A stretch of 7,238 nucleotides of DNA from an uncultured Eubacteriales bacterium (GTDB lineage Bacteria; Bacillota; Clostridia; Christensenellales; Borkfalkiaceae). The translations under genes and the position numbers were made by a program. The stretch covers positions 1 through 7,238 of the forward strand of contig CAJMCT010000050.1 in the NCBI GenBank assembly GCA_905211955.1, written 5' to 3'. Below are positions 1-7,064 of the stretch, one piece after another (position 1 is the first letter of the stretch; each line of letters begins with the position of its first letter). The notes beneath the pieces were generated by a model. That model was not told the origin of the DNA, did not search any database, and saw nothing but the letters and a program-made list of their open reading frames with translations.

Positions 1-989
1 TCTTCACCCTTTACGATTAGGGCGATATTGATATTTTCTATATCTTCTTTTGCGGTAAATTTTATTAAAATTTCGGGGTTTTCTTCCCTTAAATAAGAAG
101 GCGTTTGTTTTCCGCTAAACTCTAAAGAGTTTATAAATAGTTTTTGACCGTGGTTTTTGGTTGGACGTGGAGAAGAAGTATAGTCGATAAACGTATCGGC
201 ATTTTCGCCTGCCTTTCCTACGTATTTAAGTATGCCTTCTTCAACGTCGCCGTCAAACACGACCTTTCCTTTTTCTAAAACGATTACCCTATCACAAAGA
301 CTGCGAATAGTGTTCATATTATGACTTACGAATAAGACCGTTCTATTATCTTCTTCGGCAACCGCTTTTAACTTGTCTATACTCTTTTGTTGGAAAGTTA
401 TATCACCAACCGCCAAAACTTCGTCCATAATAGTGATTTCGGCATCTAAATGTACGGCAACCGAGAAAGCGAGTTTTACGTACATACCCGAAGAATATCT
501 TTTAACCGGTGTATCGATAAATTCTCTTATTTCGGAAAAGTCTATGATATTTTCTATCTTAGCGTCGATTTCCTTTTTAGTCATACCTAAAATCGCGCCG
601 TTCATATATATGTTTTCTCTACCCGTTAGTTCGGGGTGAAAACCCGTGCCGATTTCAAGCATCGAAGCAACCCTACCGTTTAGGTAAATTTGTCCCTTTG
701 TCGGTGCAGTTATTTGAGAGATAAGTTTTAAAAGAGTCGTTTTACCCGCACCGTTGTGCCCGATAATACCTACCTTTTCGCCCCTTTTAATCTCTATTGA
801 AACGTCTGATAGCGCATTAAACTTTTCGCCTTTATTGTAGTTTTTTGCGCCGATTTTTTTAGTGGGGTCTTCTTTTTTTAACATCTTTGCTTTTAAGCGC
901 TGTAAGGCTTCTTTTAAAGTAGTTCCGCCAATTTGCCCTAATTTATAAACCTTAGTGACGTTTTCGGTTTTAATCATTATATCTTTCAT
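1..989 (-). CDS. Polysaccharide ABC exporter ATP-binding subunit, Wzt/TagH-like (3' end cut by window edge)
   Basis: This is the cytoplasmic ATPase subunit that powers export of a lipid-linked surface polysaccharide through the permease encoded just upstream. I translated 329 residues without a stop; the frame runs off the window at position 1. Visible motifs are Walker A GHNGAGKT (residues 77-84), the ABC signature YSSGM (165-169), Walker B ITIMDE (185-190) followed by VLAVGD, and the H-loop histidine in SHN (H223). About 30 extra residues lie between the first strand and the conserved FNALSDVS segment, as is common in Wzt/TagH-type ATPases. Residues from about 264 onward lie beyond the nucleotide-binding domain and look like the start of a Wzt-type C-terminal domain, which in that family binds the glycan. 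Full-length Wzt proteins have roughly 400 or more residues, so a substantial part is missing. The start at 989 is supported by AGGGG six bases upstream. It is nine bases from the permease stop and clearly co-transcribed with it. Confidence 0.93.
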   Translation of the reverse strand, partial: MKDIMIKTENVTKVYKLGQIGGTTLKEALQRLKAKMLKKEDPTKKIGAKNYNKGEKFNALSDVSIEIKRGEKVGIIGHNGAGKTTLLKLISQITAPTKGQIYLNGRVASMLEIGTGFHPELTGRENIYMNGAILGMTKKEIDAKIENIIDFSEIREFIDTPVKRYSSGMYVKLAFSVAVHLDAEITIMDEVLAVGDITFQQKSIDKLKAVAEEDNRTVLFVSHNMNTIRSLCDRVIVLEKGKVVFDGDVEEGILKYVGKAGENADTFIDYTSSPRPTKNHGQKLFINSLEFSGKQTPSYLREENPEILIKFTAKEDIENINIALIVKGE

Positions 990-995
990 AAGCCA

Positions 996-1000
996 CCCCT
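996..1000 (-). promoter_or_regulatory. Shine-Dalgarno site overlapping the permease stop codon
   Basis: On the minus strand the permease stop TAG runs directly into GGG, giving AGGGG six bases before the ATG at 987-989. This spacing selects that ATG over the in-frame ATG four codons later (975-977), which would lie 18 bases away. The overlap of stop codon and ribosome binding site suggests translational coupling of permease and ATPase, as expected for subunits of one complex. Confidence 0.7.
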
Positions 1001-1874
1001 AAATAGTATCGGCAAAGTTTCTTTCCACTCTACTAAATGAAAGAAGCCCGATAAAGAATATTAAAAGGGTTATGCCCCAACTTATAAGATAATAAGTTAG
1101 GTTAAAGTACCCAAAACCAAACACACCGTAGCGGAAAGTAGTCACTATGGGTGTTATGGGGTTAAGCATATAAAGCCAAGTTAAGTGCGATACGTTTGCG
1201 TTTATTAGTTCTAAACCGTAAGCAATAGGCGATGCGTAAAGCCAAAGTTGAAGCCCGAAAGACACAAGCATTGCTAAATCGCGATACTTGGTAGTCACTG
1301 ATGATATGATTATTCCGCAACCTAACGATAACAACATTAATTGCAATATAGTTGGAAATATCAATAAGATTTTAGGAGTAATAGTTATATCCGTTCCGCC
1401 AACGATTAAGTAAACCGCCCAAATAATAATAAATAGTATAAACTGTATAGCGAACGATATTAAGTTCGAAATTGTAGTCGCTATCGGGGAAACGAGTCTT
1501 GGATAGTAAACCTTACTCATGGTCGCGCGGTTGTTTATAAAGGTTTTTGACGTAGCCGACAAGGTTTGAGAAAAGTAGTTCCAACAAATATTGCCCGCCA
1601 TATAGAATAAAAATGCCGGCAACACGTAATTTCCCGCAACGTCTAAAGTGGTTAGGTTTGCCAAAGTGCCGAATATTACCGTAAATACTAAGGTCGTTAA
1701 AAGGGGTTGAATTATTGCCCAAAGCGGTCCTAAAATAGTTTGCTTATACTGTGCAACGAAATCCCTTTTTACGAATAGCAAAATTAAATCTTTGTACCTA
1801 AAAGTCTCTTTAACTTTTAAGTCAAAGAGTTTTCTTTTAGAAGTTATTACCTTTTGATAATTTTGCTTTTCCAT
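999..1874 (-). CDS. Polysaccharide ABC-2 exporter permease, Wzm/TagG-like
   Basis: This integral membrane subunit of an ABC-2 exporter moves a lipid-linked polysaccharide (O-antigen-, teichoic acid- or capsule-like) from the inner to the outer face of the cytoplasmic membrane. The 291 residues match the usual family length. The family hallmark lies at residues 35-58: a VKRDF amphipathic helix, the TILGPLWAI segment, then the first membrane helix. About six hydrophobic segments are visible, near 51-71, 84-104, 134-157, 170-192, 203-221 and 262-280. Other family features are YRDL (197-200), ASPIAYG (214-220), the NPITPIVTTFRYG stretch (238-250) and the C-terminal ERNFAD. It starts four bases after the sugar-transferase stop with only a weak purine-rich site (AGAAAG) directly before the ATG, so translation probably depends on coupling. 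The polymer exported cannot be read from the sequence. Confidence 0.95.
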   Translation of the reverse strand: MEKQNYQKVITSKRKLFDLKVKETFRYKDLILLFVKRDFVAQYKQTILGPLWAIIQPLLTTLVFTVIFGTLANLTTLDVAGNYVLPAFLFYMAGNICWNYFSQTLSATSKTFINNRATMSKVYYPRLVSPIATTISNLISFAIQFILFIIIWAVYLIVGGTDITITPKILLIFPTILQLMLLSLGCGIIISSVTTKYRDLAMLVSFGLQLWLYASPIAYGLELINANVSHLTWLYMLNPITPIVTTFRYGVFGFGYFNLTYYLISWGITLLIFFIGLLSFSRVERNFADTI

Positions 1875-1878
1875 CTTT

Positions 1879-2520
1879 CTATTCTTTATCCGTCTTTTCG
1901 TCTTGTTTTACGTCTTTTTCTTTATTTAATTCACCCGTTCCGCCCTCTACGACACCGTCAGAGCGCAAAACTGAAAATATCGTTCCAAAGAAACATTTAA
2001 CGTCAAAGAAAAAGCCCATCTTTTTAACGTATTCACCGTCAAACCTTGCTTTTTCTTCTATTTTTAATTCGTCTCTACCGTTAATTTGCGCCCATCCCGT
2101 AAGCCCCGGCTTTACGTCGTTAGCGCCGTATTTATCTCGTTCTTCTATAAGGTCAAATTGATTCCAAAGCGCAGGACGTGGACCAATAATTGACATCTTA
2201 CCAGTAAAGATATTAAAGATTTGTGGAAGTTCGTCTAAGGAAGTTCTTCTTAAAAACTTGCCTACTTTTGTTATGTACTGCTCTGGGTTTTCAAGCAGGT
2301 GAGTTGGAACGTCGTGCGGGGTGTCTATTTTCATGGTGCGGTACTTTAATATGTTAAAATGAGTCTTGCCCTTTCCTACCCTTTTTTGCTTAAAGAAAAT
2401 CGGTCCCTTAGAGTCTATTTTTATAGCAATAAAGAGTATTAGCCAAACGGGAATTAAAACTAAAATACCTATACCCGATAAAAATAAATCTATTACCCTT
2501 TTGAAAAAATGTTTGTACAT
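1879..2520 (-). CDS. Undecaprenyl-phosphate sugar-1-phosphate transferase, PglC-type (bacterial sugar transferase family)
   Basis: This small monotopic phosphoglycosyl transferase moves a sugar-1-phosphate from a nucleotide-diphosphate sugar to undecaprenyl phosphate, the first membrane step of surface glycan synthesis. The 213-residue length is that of the minimal catalytic domain (PglC-like), without the large N-terminal part of WbaP-type enzymes. It shows the basic KRVID start (7-11), one hydrophobic re-entrant segment (11-34) with the helix-breaking proline P24, the KQKRVG and KYRTM motifs (44-63), the catalytic Asp-Glu pair in SLDELPQ (D96-E97), IGPRP (112-116) and PGLTGWAQINGR (138-149). 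The last 14 residues are highly charged and lie outside the conserved domain. It is the first gene of its operon: AAAGGA (2528-2533) sits seven bases before the ATG, behind its own promoter. The sugar specificity cannot be inferred. Confidence 0.95.
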   Translation of the reverse strand: MYKHFFKRVIDLFLSGIGILVLIPVWLILFIAIKIDSKGPIFFKQKRVGKGKTHFNILKYRTMKIDTPHDVPTHLLENPEQYITKVGKFLRRTSLDELPQIFNIFTGKMSIIGPRPALWNQFDLIEERDKYGANDVKPGLTGWAQINGRDELKIEEKARFDGEYVKKMGFFFDVKCFFGTIFSVLRSDGVVEGGTGELNKEKDVKQDEKTDKE

Positions 2521-2553
2521 AAAAGCGTCCTTTACCTACTTTTTCAGTTTAGT

Positions 2554-2582
2554 ATTATAACACATAACGTAAAACTTTTCAA
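2554..2582 (-). promoter_or_regulatory. Sigma-A type promoter of the glycan export operon
   Basis: Reading the minus strand, TTGAAA (2577-2582) is followed after exactly 17 bases by TATAAT (2554-2559), preceded by TGT, which forms an extended -10 (TGnTATAAT). Five of six -35 bases and all six -10 bases match the housekeeping consensus. Transcription should start near 2547, leaving a leader of about 27 bases that contains the AAAGGA ribosome binding site. It lies just downstream of the terminator of the preceding unit, so the sugar-transferase gene is probably the true first gene of the operon. Confidence 0.85.
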
Positions 2583-2620
2583 TAGTTAAAGGCAAATTGC
2601 TACACAAATGACTAAAGAAT

Positions 2621-2656
2621 AAAAAACAACCCGCAAAATTTTGCGGGCTATTTTTT
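2621..2656 (-). terminator. Factor-independent terminator, bidirectional in form
   Basis: A perfect 18-bp palindrome (2630-2647; CCCGCAAAA followed by its complement) has a GC-rich base. On the minus strand it is followed by a run of six T (2621-2626) and preceded by six A (2651-2656), so it could also terminate from the plus strand. It begins a few bases after the stop of the zinc-ribbon protein gene and marks the end of the ATPase/partner operon. No plus-strand gene that would need it was found. Confidence 0.88.
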
Positions 2657-2662
2657 ATCTAA

Positions 2663-5176
2663 TTAAAATGTGTCTTTAACCATTACCTTTTTTGCAAGTC
2701 CTTCTTCTATAAGTTTTTTGTCTGACTTATAACTAAACTTGTAAGTTTCGGGAACGAAGTCTTTTATCTTTGCCGCACCATCTAACATTACGCTGATAAG
2801 TTCGATAGCATGTTTTACACCCCTTGCTGATTTAACTTTAATCATCATAGGCGTATCTTCAAACTTCTTAACACCGCCTACGTTATGGGTGTAGTACTTA
2901 GTTCCTTCATAGTCGTTAGGATTAAGCGCTAAGTATATTACCATAGTCTTGCCCCTAAACGCTATCTTTGCCTTCTTTTCGCGACCAAAATTGAAACTAT
3001 CATAACTCCAACTAATTCTTGAATTTACGCGTTTATATTCTAACAATGCGTTTTTGATTTCGCCGTAAAATTTCTTTTGGTCAGCGCTTGCTTGACAAAG
3101 TTTTGCAATAAAACTCTTGCTGATAGATTCTCTTAAACCAGGTACGGTTTCTTCTACGATATAAGTATCGTCGTCTATAACCTTAGTTGCAACCGTTTCT
3201 TTTGCGTTGATTTCTAAAGGAAGTCCTTTTTCTCCCAAGGTTTCTTTTGCTAAGCCTTGTTCGATAAGTTTTTTATCCGACATATACTTTAACGAATAAT
3301 CGCTGTTTGCGTAGTCTTTCTTTTTGGGCTGAGAATCTAAAAGAATTTCTACTAATTCTAACGCACGGTTCTTACTTCTTTCGGTCTTAATTTTAACCAT
3401 CATGGGCGTGTCTTCAAATTTCTTAACGTCGCCCTTGTCGTGCGGGAAGTACTTAGAGTCAGAGTATTTTTCAGGGTCTAATGCAAAGAACGCAACTAAA
3501 GTTTTGCCCCTGAACGCAATCTTAACTTTCTTTTCACGTCCCAAGTTAAATGAATCGTAATTCCAACTAACCCTTGAGTTTATTTTCTTGTATGACAATA
3601 GCAAGTTCTTAATTTCATTATAATATGCCTTTTGTTCTACGGTGCTTTGAGAAAGTTTACCCATAAAACTCTTTTTAAGGCTATATCTTTGAACTCTATT
3701 TTCTTTTGCTTCCGCCATTAAGATTTCTTCACTTTCTACTACGCCACGTTTTCCTTCGTCAACGTCGGGAAGGTGCTTAAACCAAATGTATTGACGGAGT
3801 TCGTAAGTGAAAATATGATAAATAGTGTTACAGTTAGAACATACGATATCGCTTCCGTCCGGAGCAACGAGTTTAGATCCGCAAATGGGACAGTTTCTAC
3901 TGTGGATATAGTCCACACCTTCCGCTAAAACGGTAAGGCTTGCAATAAGATCTGCTATCTTTTCGTATGCAATAGAATCGGTAGGATCGAGATAAAGAAT
4001 TTTATCTCCTTCTTCGCCTTCTACGTTAGTGATAACGTATGCGTTATAGTAGCCTGATTCTAACTTCAAATTGAGTTTACGAATATATTCCGAAATGCTA
4101 TCTTTACCGCAAATGGTTTCTTTTACGCTTTCGTCAACGAAAGATAAGAGATATTTTGCGCTGTTTTTGTCGGCATTTTCAGTCACGGTAAGTTCTAATT
4201 CTGAGTTAGAAAGTTTCTTAACCGTTAACGTAAACAAATCGTTCGTAAACGATACACCGTCAAGCTTTACGTCTGCAAAAGAACTTAAAACAACGTCGCC
4301 TTCTACTGCATATCCTAAACTTTCGATTGCTTGGAAAGTGCTTACCACACCGTAGTTAAGATACATTTTATCTTGGGTGGTCACGTTCTTGTTAGATGCT
4401 AAATATCTAAGGAAGAATTCGTAGCAGTAGTTATAGTTGTTCGCGTGCAATAAAATGTTGGTGGCTTTTAAGTTTTGATAGTCAAACTTGCCGAGTTTTG
4501 TACACGACTTATAAAGTTCGGTGTTTTTGAAAGAAAGAAGTGCGGTTTTAGATTTCATTAAAGCGCCGATTACCATTGCGGTGGGATCACTTGACGATGC
4601 TAAAACGGGAATACCTTTTTCTTTGTTGTAGCCAACGTATTTGTTTGCCGAATAACCTTTGTTTACCAAAATCGAAGGATCGATTTTGCTATTAAATGTG
4701 GTTATTCCGTCGTATAATGCGCTGAGTTTTTTGCTTACCACGTCAAACATAAGGTCGATAAGGAAGCAAATAAAACGGTTTTCGTATATCGCGAGATTTT
4801 CTTCGTTTACGTAGGTATGAATAAACTCGGGAGCAGCTACACCGTTTCTAACACGCCACAAACTTTCGTCTAAATACGTTTCACGTAGTGAGTGATTATC
4901 AAACTGAGTTGCAACCGATACGTTTTGAACTATCTTTTGCTTTTCAAGATTGATATAGGGTTCTTTAAAAATCAAGCGGAGATGAGAAATTAGGTTTTGA
5001 ACTTCGTCCGCAAAAACCGAGTCGTTAGTCACAACCGTGTCTTTGCTGGGCATTGTCGAAAAACCGAATTTCCCCTGCTTCATAAATTCTATTAGTTTTG
5101 AAGCGGGCACTCTACCTTTGCAATTAGCAAGTTTGGAAGATACCGACTTCAAAATTGCCAAACTTTCATTTTTCAT
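2663..5176 (-). CDS. Zinc-ribbon protein with DUF2357-like N-terminal region and tandem C-terminal repeat domains
   Basis: I do not recognise the whole 837-residue protein. No signal peptide or membrane segment is visible, so it is probably cytoplasmic. Residues about 85-290 contain an ENRF motif (132-135) in a helical stretch and a TNILL..NNY segment (239-248); this resembles DUF2357, a domain found beside McrB-like ATPases (inference by eye). Residues 290-420 look strand-rich and unassigned. A zinc ribbon follows: CPIC (429-432) and CSNC (446-449). Two copies of one domain (501-644 and 686-829) end the protein; 83 of 144 aligned residues are identical without gaps. No PD-(D/E)XK nuclease motif was found. 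The start lies three bases after the ATPase stop, with GGTG six bases upstream and AAAAGG twelve bases upstream. The tight linkage implies that it works with that membrane ATPase, as substrate, adaptor or effector. It is surely a gene; its function is unknown. Confidence 0.9.
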   Translation of the reverse strand: MKNESLAILKSVSSKLANCKGRVPASKLIEFMKQGKFGFSTMPSKDTVVTNDSVFADEVQNLISHLRLIFKEPYINLEKQKIVQNVSVATQFDNHSLRETYLDESLWRVRNGVAAPEFIHTYVNEENLAIYENRFICFLIDLMFDVVSKKLSALYDGITTFNSKIDPSILVNKGYSANKYVGYNKEKGIPVLASSSDPTAMVIGALMKSKTALLSFKNTELYKSCTKLGKFDYQNLKATNILLHANNYNYCYEFFLRYLASNKNVTTQDKMYLNYGVVSTFQAIESLGYAVEGDVVLSSFADVKLDGVSFTNDLFTLTVKKLSNSELELTVTENADKNSAKYLLSFVDESVKETICGKDSISEYIRKLNLKLESGYYNAYVITNVEGEEGDKILYLDPTDSIAYEKIADLIASLTVLAEGVDYIHSRNCPICGSKLVAPDGSDIVCSNCNTIYHIFTYELRQYIWFKHLPDVDEGKRGVVESEEILMAEAKENRVQRYSLKKSFMGKLSQSTVEQKAYYNEIKNLLLSYKKINSRVSWNYDSFNLGREKKVKIAFRGKTLVAFFALDPEKYSDSKYFPHDKGDVKKFEDTPMMVKIKTERSKNRALELVEILLDSQPKKKDYANSDYSLKYMSDKKLIEQGLAKETLGEKGLPLEINAKETVATKVIDDDTYIVEETVPGLRESISKSFIAKLCQASADQKKFYGEIKNALLEYKRVNSRISWSYDSFNFGREKKAKIAFRGKTMVIYLALNPNDYEGTKYYTHNVGGVKKFEDTPMMIKVKSARGVKHAIELISVMLDGAAKIKDFVPETYKFSYKSDKKLIEEGLAKKVMVKDTF
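2690..3121 (-). repeat. Second copy of tandem coding repeat (residues 686-829)
   Basis: This is the second copy of the duplicated domain in the zinc-ribbon protein. It is shifted exactly 185 codons from the first copy and aligns with it without gaps. The best conserved parts are the DSFN.GREKK segment (726-735), the IAFRGKT strand (738-744), KKFEDTPMM (770-778) and the C-terminal SDKKLIE..LAK (818-829). The domain appears to be alpha/beta: a helix, a strand pair, a loop, a strand and a helix. It may be distantly related in layout to DUF5655-type domains, which is only a guess. Confidence 0.85.
3245..3676 (-). repeat. First copy of tandem coding repeat (residues 501-644)
   Basis: This is the first copy of the duplicated domain. 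An acidic linker of about 41 residues (645-685) separates it from the second copy, and another acidic linker (470-496) separates it from the zinc ribbon. Both copies are introduced by a similar R.S..KSF stretch (R497 and R682). The shared basic and aromatic residues (RGKT, GREKK, SW.YDSFN) suggest a binding surface kept in both copies. Confidence 0.85.
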
Positions 5177-5179
5177 TGA

Positions 5180-7021
5180 TTACACCAACCTTTTAGTAAT
5201 CTTTGCAATGAGTTTTTCAGTCTTAACGAAAGTGTTCTTTCCGTATATAGACTTGATGAGTGCTAAAAGTTCTCCGAGTTTATCTTTTAAGTATTCTTCG
5301 TATTGACCTTGGAACTTACGCATAATCTTGGTTGCAAACATAAAGTCTAATGCTTCTTCTTTAGTTCCACCAAGTGCTACGTATACGGGTACGAAGTTTT
5401 CGATTTGAACCATAATTCTATTACCGAAACGGATATCAAATTCGTTCTTTACAAACTCGCAAAGTTCATTGAACTTGCTTCTATCAACGTCGTTTAAGCA
5501 CTTGTTAGTGTCTGCAATTGCGCCCTTAAACAAGTCTTGCAATGACTTAGAACTGATAGTTAAAGGATCGCTAACGTACGAACTCTTGATAGGTGCAAAC
5601 TTTTCTTCAAAGTCAAGCACGATTGCTCTATCGTAAACCTTATCGGTTATGGTATAGGTAGAGTCGTCGGTGTTTGCTGTTCCAATAAACCAAGTGTTGT
5701 TAGGAACGGTCACGAAACCATCTTGTAATTTATTGGGCATTACTTGTCTACTTGAAGGTTGATAAATCTTAATCTTCCAATCTTCTTCGGGATATTCCAT
5801 GATAGATAAGAAGTCCGCAAAGTAATATTCAATTCTCGACAAGTTCATTTCATCTAAAACCATAAGGTTCATTTTGTCAGAATACGATGCCGCATAAAGT
5901 TTTTGTAAGAATACCGTAGACTTAAACGTCTTGGTAAATTCACTGTAGAATCCAAGTACGTCAGTCTTATCTCTCCAAGTTGCTTGTATAGGCGTAAAGA
6001 GTGAGTCGCTTCCGGTAAAGTCTTTGAACATTCTGGGAAGCATTGACTTACCAGTTCCGCTCAAGCCTTCTAATATAACGAGTCTTGAAGATGCAAGACC
6101 TGCAACGAACGCACGAAGTAATGGCAATTCGTAGTAGATACTATGATTATTTATAGCGTAAGATTGGAATCTTAAAATAAATTCGTCTAAAGAGATTTCG
6201 TCAGAAATCGTAGATACAGCAAGATCTTTTGCCGCCTTATCGATTGCGGTAAGTGCGGGGAATAAATCTTCGCTTACCACTTCGCTATCACCATATTGCT
6301 TGTTTGCCATATCGGATAAAGTCTTGGGTTTATCTTGTTCGTAGCCAAGGTCTTCTTTTGCGCGTTCTTCAGCACGTTCTCTACTTCTATCTACGTCACG
6401 TGCAAATTTAACTGCCGAACTTACTATGTATCCAAGAATATAAAGCACCGCTTTTATAATCGTATAAACGAGTAGTAGTAGTAAGGGAATCAATACCAAG
6501 AAAATAAGGAATACCAATAAGCAATAAAGCAGATTTACGAATACGTTAGTGGTTTCACTATTAACGCTCTCAAACGCACCAAGCATATATGCAACGAATA
6601 TGATAACGCCACTGATTAAGAACATTACGAGATAGTACATAGAGATAAAGAATCTTTTAGCGCCGATTTCGTCTCTAAAAGAGCCTTTATTTTTTGCAAC
6701 CGCTTTTTTAATAATTTTAGGCTCGAAAATGCTTCCGATAATAAATACCAAAGCAGCAACCATAATTGCGCCAAAAATTATCCATGCGCCCATAGTTAAG
6801 TTATATCTTTCAATGCCCATTAAAGCCATCAAGTCCGAAATCCAGTTGCTATCTAAGAAAGATAAATATTCTTGACGGACGTAGTTTCCTTGATCCATAC
6901 AGAACATACATAAAACGGCGAAAGCCATAAAGACGAGCGTTAAAACACCCCTCATTGCTCTCGACCTAGCGATTTTTACCAATCTTGCATAAAAAAGATT
7001 GGGCTTTTTTTGTTTTTCCAT
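5180..7021 (-). CDS. Membrane-anchored AAA+ ATPase, McrB/AAA_5-like
   Basis: This 613-residue protein joins an N-terminal membrane region to a C-terminal AAA+ motor. Hydrophobic segments lie near residues 24-43, 77-98, 126-148 and 160-202 (long enough for two passes), followed by a strongly charged, probably helical linker (207-225). The ATPase core shows Walker A GLSGTGKS (319-326), WRDKTDVLGFY (349-359), Walker B LMVLDE with MNLSRIEYYFADF (386-404), sensor-1 GTANTDD (447-453) and a likely arginine finger R465 in VYDRA. FGNRIMVQIENFV (532-544) lies in the expected helical lid. DEMN..R.EYYF and NT.D are typical of McrB-like and dynein-related (AAA_5) ATPases, which act as ring-shaped remodelling motors. 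McrB itself is soluble, so the membrane anchor is unusual. The start at 7021 has GAGGT (7029-7033) seven bases upstream and is the first gene of its operon. The substrate and the choice of ATP or GTP are not known. Confidence 0.93.
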   Translation of the reverse strand: MEKQKKPNLFYARLVKIARSRAMRGVLTLVFMAFAVLCMFCMDQGNYVRQEYLSFLDSNWISDLMALMGIERYNLTMGAWIIFGAIMVAALVFIIGSIFEPKIIKKAVAKNKGSFRDEIGAKRFFISMYYLVMFLISGVIIFVAYMLGAFESVNSETTNVFVNLLYCLLVFLIFLVLIPLLLLLVYTIIKAVLYILGYIVSSAVKFARDVDRSRERAEERAKEDLGYEQDKPKTLSDMANKQYGDSEVVSEDLFPALTAIDKAAKDLAVSTISDEISLDEFILRFQSYAINNHSIYYELPLLRAFVAGLASSRLVILEGLSGTGKSMLPRMFKDFTGSDSLFTPIQATWRDKTDVLGFYSEFTKTFKSTVFLQKLYAASYSDKMNLMVLDEMNLSRIEYYFADFLSIMEYPEEDWKIKIYQPSSRQVMPNKLQDGFVTVPNNTWFIGTANTDDSTYTITDKVYDRAIVLDFEEKFAPIKSSYVSDPLTISSKSLQDLFKGAIADTNKCLNDVDRSKFNELCEFVKNEFDIRFGNRIMVQIENFVPVYVALGGTKEEALDFMFATKIMRKFQGQYEEYLKDKLGELLALIKSIYGKNTFVKTEKLIAKITKRLV

Positions 7022-7064
7022 ACTTTTTACCTCTTTTTTATATTATTTATAATATAACACGTCA

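Noticed and set aside
373..639. Plus-strand open frame of 88 codons
   Set aside because: It lies opposite the conserved core of the ABC ATPase gene, has no family resemblance and no supporting promoter.
1513..1722. Minus-strand open frame of 69 codons in another frame
   Set aside because: It is fully inside the permease gene, whose frame encodes clear family motifs.
2366..2560. Plus-strand open frame of 64 codons
   Set aside because: It is antisense to the start of the sugar-transferase gene and its promoter; it has no recognisable product.
4071..4355. Plus-strand open frame of 94 codons
   Set aside because: It is antisense to the zinc-ribbon protein gene and has low-complexity serine/leucine-rich content typical of an antisense frame.
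2663..5176. Endonuclease (McrC-like PD-(D/E)XK) assignment for the 837-residue protein
   Set aside because: The gene context suggests it, but no convincing D...(D/E)xK motif could be found by eye, so I did not annotate a nuclease.
5037..5306. Plus-strand open frame of 89 codons
   Set aside because: It spans the junction of two well-supported minus-strand genes and has no recognisable features.
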